NCBI RefSeq assembly: GCF_000024205.1 | Contig: NC_013216.1 | Location: 930,001 to 994,000, forward strand | DNA: 64,000 bases | Direction: 5' to 3' | From: Desulfofarcimen acetoxidans DSM 771 | GTDB lineage: Bacteria > Bacillota > Desulfotomaculia > Desulfotomaculales > Desulfofarciminaceae | Part shown: piece by piece, positions 20,156-27,798 of the stretch | How positions within the stretch are numbered: the first letter of the stretch is position 1 | Layout of the letters: each line of letters opens with the position of its first letter | Translations under genes and position numbers: made by a program | The notes under the pieces: model-generated | Database searches by the model: none | What the model saw: the letters and a program-made list of their open reading frames with translations, nothing else | What the model was told of the DNA's origin: nothing

Positions 20156-21785
20156 CGTAGAGGGAGCCACATTGTGGGATTTGCTGGAGTACAATGCTTC
20201 GGTAAGAGAAAATAATTCAGCATTGCTGTTTCCCTCAAAGGATGTAGATCTTAGTTATGGACAGTTGTGGGCGCAGGCAAACGCGGTGGCCAAAGGGTTA
20301 ATGTCGTTGGGAATCCAACAGGGAGAACACATAGCCATTTGGTCGCCGAACAGTCCGGAGTGGCTGGCGCTTGAATACGGGAGCGCGGCGGTTGGAACAC
20401 CATTAGTTATGATTAATACCAGTTATCGAATGCTGGAGATGGAGTTTGCGTTAAAACAGATGGATGTGGTTGCTTTGTTTATTGCAGACAAGCAAAGCAC
20501 TGCCAACGACTATATTGAAACTATCGGTATTCTGTGTCCCGGGCTTTTGGAAAAGCCTTCCGGGGAGTGGAATAGCGACAGGTTTCCTAAGCTTCGTTAT
20601 GTGATTGGTTTGGGTGAAAAAAGACTGCCGGGTATGCTGATGTGGTCCGATATTATTAAGGCTGCTGAAAAAACAGAGGACTCTGCTTTTTTAAAACGGA
20701 AGCTGAAGGTTAAAGCAGATGCTACGGCCTTTATCATGTTCACTTCAGGGACAACAGGAGAACCTAAAGGCGCAATGATATCACATGAAAATATTCTTAT
20801 CACCATGCGTTCACTCAAAGAATACTTAAATCTTACAGAATCAGACAGAATATGTCTGCCAATCCCGTTTTTTCATGCGTTTAGACTGGGTATGTCTAAT
20901 TTGGCAGCACAAATTGGTATTGCCAGCGTTATTTGTGAACAAAACCAGGCAAATCAAATAGTGCAAGACATTCAAAAAACCGGAGTGTCATTATTGTGCG
21001 GTACACCGACTATGTTTATCGGATGGATGGAGGCACTGGAAAATTTAAAGAATGACGGGTCTTCATTAAGCAAAGCGGTTTTAGCAGGTGCTTCTTTGTA
21101 TACTGAAACGGTAAACCGGATTTTAGAAAGAACAACCATTAAGGAAATCTGGGACATTTACGGTACAACGGAAACAATGGTTGTATTCGGCAATAGAATC
21201 AGTCATAGGCAAGAGTTAGAGTTTACTTCAGCCGGCAAACTCATGCAGGGGGGTGAAGTGAAAATAGTTGAAGCTGCAGGCGAACGGGTGTCGGCAGCAG
21301 GAGAAACCGGTGAATTATTAATTCGAGGCCCGGGTGTTATGAAGGGTTATTATAATAGGCCGGAAGCGACAGAAAAAGCAATTAATATTGAAGGCTGGTA
21401 CCGCAGCGGAGATATGGCAGTTATTGATACGGATGGAGGTATCAGTATTGTAGGCAGAATCAAGGAAATGCTGGTGCGGGGAGGAGAAAACATCTTTCCC
21501 CGAGAGATTGAAGAGTATCTGATGACCCATCCTAAAGTGAAAGAAGCACAAGTGGTTGGAATTCCATCAGAGTACTACGGGGAAGAACCTGTTGCTTTTA
21601 TAATTTTGCAGGAGGGTGAAACAGCAACACAGATAGAATTGAAAAAATATTGCCGGGAGAGAATAGCTTATTTTAAAGTACCTGTATATGTCTATTTTGT
21701 AGATTCATTTCCTAAAACAGCCAGTGGCAGGGTGCAAAAATTTAAGCTCAAAGAACAGGCAATCAAGAAAGTCGCCTTCAAGTGA
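20148..21785 (+). CDS. Acyl-CoA / acyl-ACP synthetase (AMP-forming ligase)
   Basis: The enzyme activates a carboxylic acid with ATP to acyl-AMP and transfers it to a thiol (CoA or the phosphopantetheine of an ACP). The 545-residue protein has all adenylate-forming motifs: MFTSGTTGEPKGAMISH (about 194-210), IWDIYGTTETM (about 332), EGWYRSGDMAV (about 415), GRIKEMLVRGGENIFPREIE and the C-terminal catalytic Lys in PKTASGRVQKFKL. It resembles medium or long-chain fatty acyl ligases. The start at 20148 matches family N-termini (TLWDLLEYNASVREN) and overlaps the previous gene by 8 bases. With the PPTase and ACP that follow, loading of a dedicated ACP is likely (inference). Confidence 0.88.
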   Translation: MFNVEGATLWDLLEYNASVRENNSALLFPSKDVDLSYGQLWAQANAVAKGLMSLGIQQGEHIAIWSPNSPEWLALEYGSAAVGTPLVMINTSYRMLEMEFALKQMDVVALFIADKQSTANDYIETIGILCPGLLEKPSGEWNSDRFPKLRYVIGLGEKRLPGMLMWSDIIKAAEKTEDSAFLKRKLKVKADATAFIMFTSGTTGEPKGAMISHENILITMRSLKEYLNLTESDRICLPIPFFHAFRLGMSNLAAQIGIASVICEQNQANQIVQDIQKTGVSLLCGTPTMFIGWMEALENLKNDGSSLSKAVLAGASLYTETVNRILERTTIKEIWDIYGTTETMVVFGNRISHRQELEFTSAGKLMQGGEVKIVEAAGERVSAAGETGELLIRGPGVMKGYYNRPEATEKAINIEGWYRSGDMAVIDTDGGISIVGRIKEMLVRGGENIFPREIEEYLMTHPKVKEAQVVGIPSEYYGEEPVAFIILQEGETATQIELKKYCRERIAYFKVPVYVYFVDSFPKTASGRVQKFKLKEQAIKKVAFK

Positions 21786-21830
21786 CTTTTGAGGCAGCCA
21801 TAGGCACTCGTGTTCGCCGGAAATTATGTA
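21765..21830 (+). repeat. Dispersed hairpin repeat, copy 1
   Basis: The stretch shares the order AGAAAGTCGCC, GACTTTTGAG, GGCACTCGTGTTCG and CGGAAATTATG with copies at 56561-56628 and, inverted, 61231-61298. The stop codon of the ligase (21783-21785) lies inside its hairpin, between AAAGTCGC and GTGACTTT. Confidence 0.7.
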
Positions 21831-21995
21831 AACACAATTTTTTATTACTGGTGTGGATGGCCTGCAGACCCGGAGCTTCTTCTTGGGGGGATTGGCGCCC
21901 CGCTGGTTCGGGACCGGCGGTTTGCTGATGCAAAAGCTGCCCTTGGAAAAGAGACGAAAAGCCCCTATACGCGCAGCGGCTTGGAGTATACCGAG

Positions 21996-22694
21996 ATGAG
22001 GTGGGAGATGAGAGTATATGCGGCTAAATTAACGGCCGGTGTTAGCGATTTTGACCTTGACCGGATAGCTTCCCGCCTGACTCCTGAAAGGCAGGAACGA
22101 ATCAGGAAGTTTGTCAGCAAAGAAGACGCCCGGCGGTCTGTGCTGGCGGAACTGATGCTCAGGCAAATCATACTGGAAAGCCTGGGGCTGTCCGGCAAAG
22201 AAATATCCTTTGGTGCCAACTCCTATGGCAAGCCTTTCCTGGTGGGTATTGGTGATTTTCACTTTAATCTTTCCCACTCCGGGGAATGGGTGGTATGTGT
22301 CACTGACAACGCGCCGGTTGGCATCGACATTGAGATGATCCGGCCGGTGGAATACAATATCGCGCGTAAATTTTTTTTACCGGCCGAGTACGGTGACCTG
22401 ATGGCGAAGAACGAAGCGGAACGGCTGCACTATTTTTTTTCACTGTGGACGTTGAAGGAGAGTTATATCAAGGCCCGGGGGGAAGGGTTTGCCAGACCGC
22501 TTGATTCCTTTTCCATCAGGATCGACGAAGGCGGAAATGTAAGGCTTGAAACGGAGGATATGCCGGGCGGCTGGTTTTTTAAACGATACGGAATAGACTA
22601 TCGCTACAAGATGGCTGTCTGTGCCGCTCACGGGGGATTACCGGAAGCCGTCATTGTGCAGGATTGGCATGATTATCTGGGAACGGCATTTTGA
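21996..22694 (+). CDS. 4'-phosphopantetheinyl transferase, Sfp type
   Basis: The enzyme moves phosphopantetheine from CoA to a carrier-protein serine. The conserved blocks are NLSHSGEWVVCV, PVGIDIEMIRPV (Asp and Glu for magnesium) and the C-terminal SLWTLKESYIKARGEG (W-KES-K). From the ATG at 21996 the protein has 232 residues, the usual Sfp length; a further ATG at 22008 (MRVYAAKL) is also possible. The open frame extends 62 codons upstream but that part has no family similarity and crosses a dispersed repeat. The ACP 70 bases downstream is its obvious substrate. Confidence 0.88.
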   Translation: MRWEMRVYAAKLTAGVSDFDLDRIASRLTPERQERIRKFVSKEDARRSVLAELMLRQIILESLGLSGKEISFGANSYGKPFLVGIGDFHFNLSHSGEWVVCVTDNAPVGIDIEMIRPVEYNIARKFFLPAEYGDLMAKNEAERLHYFFSLWTLKESYIKARGEGFARPLDSFSIRIDEGGNVRLETEDMPGGWFFKRYGIDYRYKMAVCAAHGGLPEAVIVQDWHDYLGTAF

Positions 22695-22764
22695 AACGCC
22701 GGAGAAATCAGGAAACCTGTAACATGGTAGAAGCCAAGTTTAAAAATAAAAGGAGGAGTTCTGT

Positions 22765-23007
22765 ATGAACAGACAAACAGTTCTTGAAGAATTGATGTTA
22801 ATTGTTAAAAATCAATTGGGAGATAGGGCCAAAAGCATCAATTATGATTTCAATGTTTCACAAATTAACCTTGATTCACTTGATATCTCAATAATTATCG
22901 CGGCAGTCGAGGAAAAATACGACTGTACAATCCGTATGGATGATTTTATCAAGCTCAAGACTCTGCATGACTTTGCCAATTACATCTTAAATGAAGTAAA
23001 ACAATGA
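22765..23007 (+). CDS. Acyl carrier protein
   Basis: The 80-residue acidic helical protein has the phosphopantetheine attachment motif INLDSLDIS with Ser38, followed by the helix IIIAAVEEKYDCTI. It differs from a housekeeping AcpP (LGADSLDTVELVM), so it is a dedicated carrier. A strong AAAAGGAGGAG lies 6 bases before the ATG. It sits between the PPTase and a damaged transporter. The likely role is to hold the acyl chain made by the ligase at 20.1 kb for an acyltransferase, possibly the OlsB-like enzyme at 34.9 kb (inference). Confidence 0.9.
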   Translation: MNRQTVLEELMLIVKNQLGDRAKSINYDFNVSQINLDSLDISIIIAAVEEKYDCTIRMDDFIKLKTLHDFANYILNEVKQ

Positions 23008-23504
23008 AGAATCATCCTCTGATAGCATGTTCGGATTTTAGAAAGTATTTCCTGGGCAGGTCTATTTCGGCAGTGGGCGATAAGTTTTATACTATCGCCC
23101 TTGCCTGGTGGGTTTTATCGCAAGGGGAAAATTCAGGAGTGCTGTTGGGGATTTTGATGGCGTCAAGCATTCTGCCGGTAGTGTTGTTTGGCCCTATGGC
23201 CGGCACGCTGGCAGACAGGATGAACAGAAAAAAATGTATGCTTATTGCTGATGGAGCCAGGTTTTTCTTCATTTCTGTTCTGTTTATCCTGTGCATGTTT
23301 GACTGGTTGTCTCTGCCGCTGCTCTATCTGCTGGTTTTTTTAGGGTTTCCGCTGACCTTTATACTCAACGGTTTCCTGTTGAATATGTTTTCACTGCAGC
23401 AGCTTTTAATTTTCAACGGAATTGCTGTGTTAATTGTCAATTTCGGTTTTCTGGTCATTCCAAAATATAGGTTTCCAGGGGGGGATATATTATGCAAATT
23501 ATAG
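23004..23504 (+). pseudogene. MFS transporter with a large internal deletion
   Basis: The start is a normal MFS exporter N-terminus: DFRKYFLGRSISAVGDKFYTIALAWWVLSQ, here given in two parts around residue 27, then the PMAGTLADRMNRKK loop between helices 2 and 3. After about residue 122 the sequence jumps to what looks like the last helix of such a protein (LLIFNGIAVLIVNFGFLVIPKYR). At 166 residues it lacks about 250 residues. The frame is open, so this is a clean in-frame deletion, but the product cannot be a working transporter. It overlaps ACP by 4 bases and the STAS gene by 13 bases. Confidence 0.75.
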
Positions 23505-23827
23505 AAAGGAATGAAGACGGGTTTTGTATATTAGAAGTCATAGGGCGCTTGGACACTGTTTCGGCAAGCGAATTTGACCAAAAGATAGCAGCGCTGCTGG
23601 AGAATCATAAAGCGGATATGATTTTTGATCTTGCAAAACTGGATTATATAAGCAGTATTGGTCTGCGGAGTATACTGGCAGTTACTAAAAAGCTGCGTGC
23701 CGGTGGACGAAAACTTGCATTGTGCGCTCTTACTGATTTTGTCAAGGAAGTATTTGAAGTGTCCGGATTTGACAGTGTTATACCTGTATTTGAAAGTGTT
23801 GCCGCGGCTAAAAGCCAGGCTAAATAA
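23492..23827 (+). CDS. STAS-domain anti-sigma factor antagonist (RsbV/SpoIIAA-like)
   Basis: This 111-residue single-domain protein binds the anti-sigma kinase when dephosphorylated. It shows the STAS order: LEVIGRLDTVSASEFDQKI, then MIFDLAKLDYISSIGLRSIL, where Ser55 (or Ser54) is at the place phosphorylated in RsbV. It ends LTDFVKEVFEVSGFDSVIPV, typical of the family. The start at 23492 overlaps the end of the broken MFS gene and is preceded by GGGGGG. The kinase gene starts one base after its stop, and the cognate phosphatase is probably the one at 14.5 kb. Confidence 0.92.
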   Translation: MQIIERNEDGFCILEVIGRLDTVSASEFDQKIAALLENHKADMIFDLAKLDYISSIGLRSILAVTKKLRAGGRKLALCALTDFVKEVFEVSGFDSVIPVFESVAAAKSQAK

Positions 23828-23828
23828 G

Positions 23829-24257
23829 ATGGATGAGAGTAATAGAGAAAAGTCTTTCGCTGCTCAACAAGAGCAAATTCCTGCCGCCCTGGAGTTCATT
23901 ACAGCAAATGCAAAGGAAGCCGGTTTGTCTGGAACAGGCATCTTAAAACTCCGGTTGGTGGCTGAGGAAGCTGTGACGAATGTTTGCAATTATGCTTATC
24001 CGGATAGAGCAGGAACCCTGGAAATAAGAGTTGCCGGCAGTGCCGGGCATTTAACGGTTACCATATCGGATGAAGGCAAACCCTTTAATCCTGTCGAGCT
24101 TGCCCAACCGGATGTATCGTTGGGCGTAGAGGAAAGACCGGTGGGGGGGCTGGGTGTATTTCTTATACGTAAATTTGTGGATGAAATTGCCTATGAGAGA
24201 GTGGGTAATAAGAATGTGTTGAGAATAAAAATTGCTTTTGGGGTGGATGAGAAATGA
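23829..24257 (+). CDS. Anti-sigma factor serine kinase (RsbW/SpoIIAB-like GHKL ATPase)
   Basis: The 142-residue protein has the compact GHKL fold: N-box RLVAEEAVTNVCNYAYP (Glu and Asn present), G1 box TISDEGKPFNP and G2 box RPVGGLGVFLIRKFVDEI. Such proteins either hold a sigma factor inactive or phosphorylate a STAS partner. It follows the STAS gene by one base and overlaps the next start as ATGA, so the three genes are translationally coupled. The sigma factor at 25.9 kb is a candidate target (inference). Confidence 0.9.
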   Translation: MDESNREKSFAAQQEQIPAALEFITANAKEAGLSGTGILKLRLVAEEAVTNVCNYAYPDRAGTLEIRVAGSAGHLTVTISDEGKPFNPVELAQPDVSLGVEERPVGGLGVFLIRKFVDEIAYERVGNKNVLRIKIAFGVDEK

Positions 24258-25882
24258 ATGAGCCTTTAAAAGTCGGGCGGTCAATACCAAGGTTGGATGC
24301 GGAAGACAAGGCAGCGGGAAGAGAAAAATATGCGGCAGACTATTATCCGGAAGATTTCCTTGTCATAGGCATCAAGAGATCACCCTATCCACATGCGCGG
24401 GTTTTACAGATTGATTCCTCGAAGGCAAAAAGAATACCGGGTGTTGTTGCTGTGTTGACTCACCGGGATATAGCGGGTTCCAATCAACTGGGCATTATTG
24501 TGAAGGACCAGCCTGTACTGGCCCGAAATGTTGTGCGTTTCATCGGGGATGCCGTAGTGTTGGCTGTTGCGGAAAACAAAGAAGTTCTGGAGGAAGCGCT
24601 TGCTCAAATTGAGGTGGAGTATGAGCCGCTGACTCCTTTATTTTGTCCCCAAGCTGCTCTATTAGAAAACAGTGTAAAAGTCCATGCCGACTGGCAAAAC
24701 GGAAATATCCTTTTGGCAGGGAAGCTTGAAACAGGCAATGCCAAAGAGGCACTTGGGGACTGTGCGCACAAGGTGAGGGTTGAATTGCAACTGGGATGCC
24801 AGGAGCATGCCTGCCTGGAAACCGAATGCGGTGTGGCCTGGATTGAGGATGACGGTAATATGGTTATCACTGCATCCACCCAGAGTCCTTTCCGGGACCG
24901 GCTAGAACTGTCACATGCATTGGGGATACCACCGGATCGCATACGTGTTATAGCACCCTTTCTGGGTGGTGGCTTTGGCCGCAAGGACGGAGTATCTGTA
25001 CAAGCCTATTTGGCACTGGCAGCGTTAAACTCCAACGGAAGACCGGTAAAAATACAGTTATCAAGGGAAGAGAGCATTGCAACGGGGACAAAAAGACACG
25101 CAGCTGAGATTTGCGTAGAACTGGGTTGTGATACGCAAGGCAAGCTTTCGGCTCTTTGTTGCGATGTTTTGATGGACACCGGAGCCTATGCGTCACTGGG
25201 AGGGGAAGTATTGACATTGGGGATGGAACATGCCGGAGGTCCTTACCGTATTCCCAATGTTATTATTGAGGGCAAGGCGGTATATACAAATAACGTTCCG
25301 GCCGGCGCTTTCCGTGGTTTTGGCGTTCCACAAACCACAGCGGGAATTGAGCAGGCGATGGACGAATTGGCTAAAGTCGCCGGGTTTGACCCGCTTATAT
25401 TCCGGTTGGTAAATGCAGTTAAACAGGGGGAGAGAAATTCAGCCGGGGTGATTATGACCCAATCCGTCGGATTAACTGCCTGTCTGGAAACAGTAGCTGC
25501 CTGCCCTGAGTGGAAAGATCGCCAAAATTGGATAAACAGTGCGCCGCCTTTTACGCGGCGTGGTGTCGGTTTGTCAGCTATGCACCATGCTCAGGGATTT
25601 GGGCCTGTAATTCCTGACAATGCCAATGCCAAAATCGAGCTTGACCCAGAGGGCTGTTTTATCATTTATGTGGGTGTGGCGGATATGGGACAGGGCAATG
25701 CCACAACTTATCTGCAAATAGCAGGGGATATTTTAGGCCAGGGCTTTGACCGGCTGAAAATGGTTTTGCCGGATACCCAAAAAGCTTTGCCTTCCGGCTC
25801 ATCATCTGCCAGCCGCACAACATTTACCTTTGGGAATGCAGTTATCGGTGCTGCCAGACTTCTGTCGGGACGTATTATATAG
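24254..25882 (+). pseudogene. Xanthine dehydrogenase-family molybdenum subunit, 3'-truncated
   Basis: The 542 residues cover the N-terminal and central parts of a molybdenum hydroxylase large subunit (normally about 750-780): SIPRLDAEDKAAGREKYAAD, FIGDAVVLAVAENKE, QEHACLETECGVAW, PFLGGGFGRKDG, VPAGAFRGFGVPQ and the start of the Mo-pterin region MGQGNATTYLQIAGDILGQ. It stops just after SGSSSASRTTFTFGNAVIGAA, so about 200 residues including the catalytic Glu near the C-terminus are missing. It begins with ATGA overlap on the anti-sigma kinase, an odd partner for this enzyme. A sigma-factor gene starts 26 bases after the truncated end. It is unlikely to be active. Confidence 0.8.
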
Positions 25883-25907
25883 CTTCATAAGTTATAAGGA
25901 GGGCTAT

Positions 25908-26450
25908 ATGGGGAGTGTTGAAAAGACGTCGGATTTGAGTGCTGATTACGATCCGGTTGATTTTGCCGGGGTTTATGATTATTATTTATACCGCATATAT
26001 AAGTACATATGTTACCGTATTGGTAATCTGGACGAAGCTGAAGATTTAACCAGCAAGGTTTTTGAACTGACTTTGAAAAATATCAAAAATTATAAACCGG
26101 AACGGGCAACCTTTGCCACATGGCTTTATACTATTGCCAATAATACACTGACGGACTACCTTCGCAGCTTGAGCCGTTGCCGTTTTATTTCCCTTGAACT
26201 GGTGGACGGGGTGGCATGTGCCGGTCACGGGCCGGAGGAAGCAGCCATTTGCAACGAAAGACGGGAAGAACTTTTTCAGGCACTGTCATGTCTTAATGAT
26301 CGGCAGCGGAACATTATTAGCCTTAAATTTGCATTTGGGCTTAATAACAAAGAGATCTCTGAAATCACCGGGCTGACGAGAAGCAATGTAGCTGTTATTA
26401 TTTACAGGGCATTGCAAAGGATGAGATCCAACTTAGTTGTGAAGGAATGA
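25908..26450 (+). CDS. Sigma-70 family RNA polymerase sigma factor, ECF-like
   Basis: The 180-residue protein has region 2 (YKYICYRIGNLDEAEDLTSKV and TWLYTIANNTLTDYLR) and region 4 (LNDRQRNIISLKFAFGLNNK followed by EISEITGLTRSNVAVIIYRA), with no regions 1 or 3. The ATG at 25908 follows AAGGAGGGCT by 2-3 bases after the GGCT; an upstream ATG inside the truncated gene is ignored. It precedes the 52-aa double-glycine peptide by 10 bases. It probably directs transcription of the peptide export locus and may be the target of the partner switch just upstream, though ECF factors are not the usual targets. Confidence 0.9.
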   Translation: MGSVEKTSDLSADYDPVDFAGVYDYYLYRIYKYICYRIGNLDEAEDLTSKVFELTLKNIKNYKPERATFATWLYTIANNTLTDYLRSLSRCRFISLELVDGVACAGHGPEEAAICNERREELFQALSCLNDRQRNIISLKFAFGLNNKEISEITGLTRSNVAVIIYRALQRMRSNLVVKE

Positions 26451-26460
26451 TTTGCGAGAT

Positions 26461-26619
26461 ATGGATAACATAGAATTGGCCGAACGCTTCTGTAATGGTG
26501 AAATTGCACTTAACGATGATGAATTGGATGCCGCAGCCGGTGGGAATGCATTAATAGGTATTATATTGCAATTTATTATATTATATTTAGACATTTTTGT
26601 ATTTATTCGACATTCATAG
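26461..26619 (+). CDS. Small double-glycine leader peptide with hydrophobic core (candidate RiPP/bacteriocin precursor)
   Basis: This 52-residue frame is short and was found by eye. It begins MDNIELAERFCNGEIALNDD, then ELDAAAGG, then a core NALIGIILQFII... ending FIRHS. The segment LNDDELDAAAGG matches the end of Nif11/NHLP-type leaders (the two larger precursors here have ELTDDELEQVAGG). The core of 24 residues is almost all hydrophobic and membrane-spanning in character with a basic tail. Ribosome site is weak (AAGGA 14 bases upstream, GAG nearer). It lies 10 bases after the sigma factor and 16 bases before the substrate-binding protein, in the same strand as the exporter genes. Confidence 0.65.
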   Translation: MDNIELAERFCNGEIALNDDELDAAAGGNALIGIILQFIILYLDIFVFIRHS

Positions 26620-26635
26620 CGGAGGATATGTTGCC

Positions 26636-27778
26636 ATGTCAAAGGGTCATTGGGCAAAAATTTGGGGAATAGGTATTCTGCTGACAGGTGTTTTGCTCAT
26701 TGTTATATTTGTCTTGCATACAGGGTACTCGAATAAAAAAGAGCGGGGGGACATTGTTATTGGTGCAGCCTGGCCTTTTTCCTCTCAAAACGAGCTGTTT
26801 AAAGAAGGTGTCGAATTGGCTGTCGATCAGATAAATGCAGGGGGAGGGATAAACGGCCATAAGGTACTCCTGGTTGAGAAGGACGATAAAGGAACTGTTA
26901 CCGGCGGGATGAACGTTGCCCAGTCTTTTACGAAAGTTCCCAACCTGACGGCTGTGATTGGTCATAGGTTTTCTTATATTTCCATTGCTGCTTCATATAT
27001 TTATGAGAAAGCCGGTATCGTTATGCTTTCTCCCACATCTACGGCCCCTGAACTTACTAAAAAAGGATATAAATATATTTTCAGAGATATTCCCAGTGAT
27101 AATGAGATTGCCAGGCAGTTGGCCTTATATGCCGCCGGGCTGGGCCACCGGCATATGGTGATTTATTATGCTGATGATTCTTACGGAATTGGTTTGGCCA
27201 ATTCTTTTGAGGATTATGCACGAAAAGCCGGGATTGAGATAGTTGACCGGTTTTCCTACTACGCCGATCTAAGAGATCTGGACAGAATCAGTGCGACATG
27301 GAAAGCACTTGATTATGACGGTGTTTTTATGGCGCAATATATGCCTGACGGAGCACAGTTTATTGCCGATACGGCAAAGCTAGGCATATCCGTGCCGGTT
27401 TTTGCCGGTGACGCCATGGATACGCCGCAGCTTTACCGGATTGCCGGCAATGCGGCGGAAGGTACAGTGATTGGGACAATTTTTAATCCCCAGGATCCCA
27501 GGCAAGCAGTAAAGTCTTTTATCAATAATTTTTACAGCAAATACGGTAAAATGCCGACTCAATATGCAGCCCAGGGTTATGATGCTGTCAACCTGCTGGC
27601 GAAGGCTGTTAAAGAAACCGGTTCAGCGAGCCCTTCCGCAGTTGCACAAAAATTGCGGACATTCAAGGACGTATCCGGTGTGGCCGGCATTCACACCTTT
27701 GCTGACAACGGAGACGACATTGGCAAACTGGTTGTGCTGAAAACGCTTAAAAACGAACAATTTGTTTATATCCATTAA
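26636..27778 (+). CDS. ABC-type branched-chain amino acid (LivK-like) substrate-binding protein
   Basis: The mature part is a type I periplasmic binding protein: IVIGAAWPFSSQNELFKEGV, AVDQINAGGGINGHKVLLVE, AVIGHRFSYISIAASYIYEK, VMLSPTSTAPELTKKGYKYI (each segment shown separately). Residues about 8-28 form one membrane segment without a lipobox, so it is probably held by an uncleaved anchor. The ATG at 26636 has GGAGGA 9 bases upstream. No permease or ATPase of a Liv importer is nearby; the next genes are exporters. It may sense a ligand for the locus rather than serve transport (inference). The 380-residue length is normal. Confidence 0.85.
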   Translation: MSKGHWAKIWGIGILLTGVLLIVIFVLHTGYSNKKERGDIVIGAAWPFSSQNELFKEGVELAVDQINAGGGINGHKVLLVEKDDKGTVTGGMNVAQSFTKVPNLTAVIGHRFSYISIAASYIYEKAGIVMLSPTSTAPELTKKGYKYIFRDIPSDNEIARQLALYAAGLGHRHMVIYYADDSYGIGLANSFEDYARKAGIEIVDRFSYYADLRDLDRISATWKALDYDGVFMAQYMPDGAQFIADTAKLGISVPVFAGDAMDTPQLYRIAGNAAEGTVIGTIFNPQDPRQAVKSFINNFYSKYGKMPTQYAAQGYDAVNLLAKAVKETGSASPSAVAQKLRTFKDVSGVAGIHTFADNGDDIGKLVVLKTLKNEQFVYIH

Positions 27779-27798
27779 CTCAAAGAGGTGCTTGCTTC

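Noticed and set aside
21810-21995. N-terminal extension of the phosphopantetheinyl transferase
   Set aside because: It overlaps a dispersed repeat, has no family similarity, and better starts exist at 21996 and 22008.
25830-25907. Longer start for the sigma factor
   Set aside because: It overlaps the truncated molybdenum hydroxylase and the ATG at 25908 has a strong ribosome site and matches family length.
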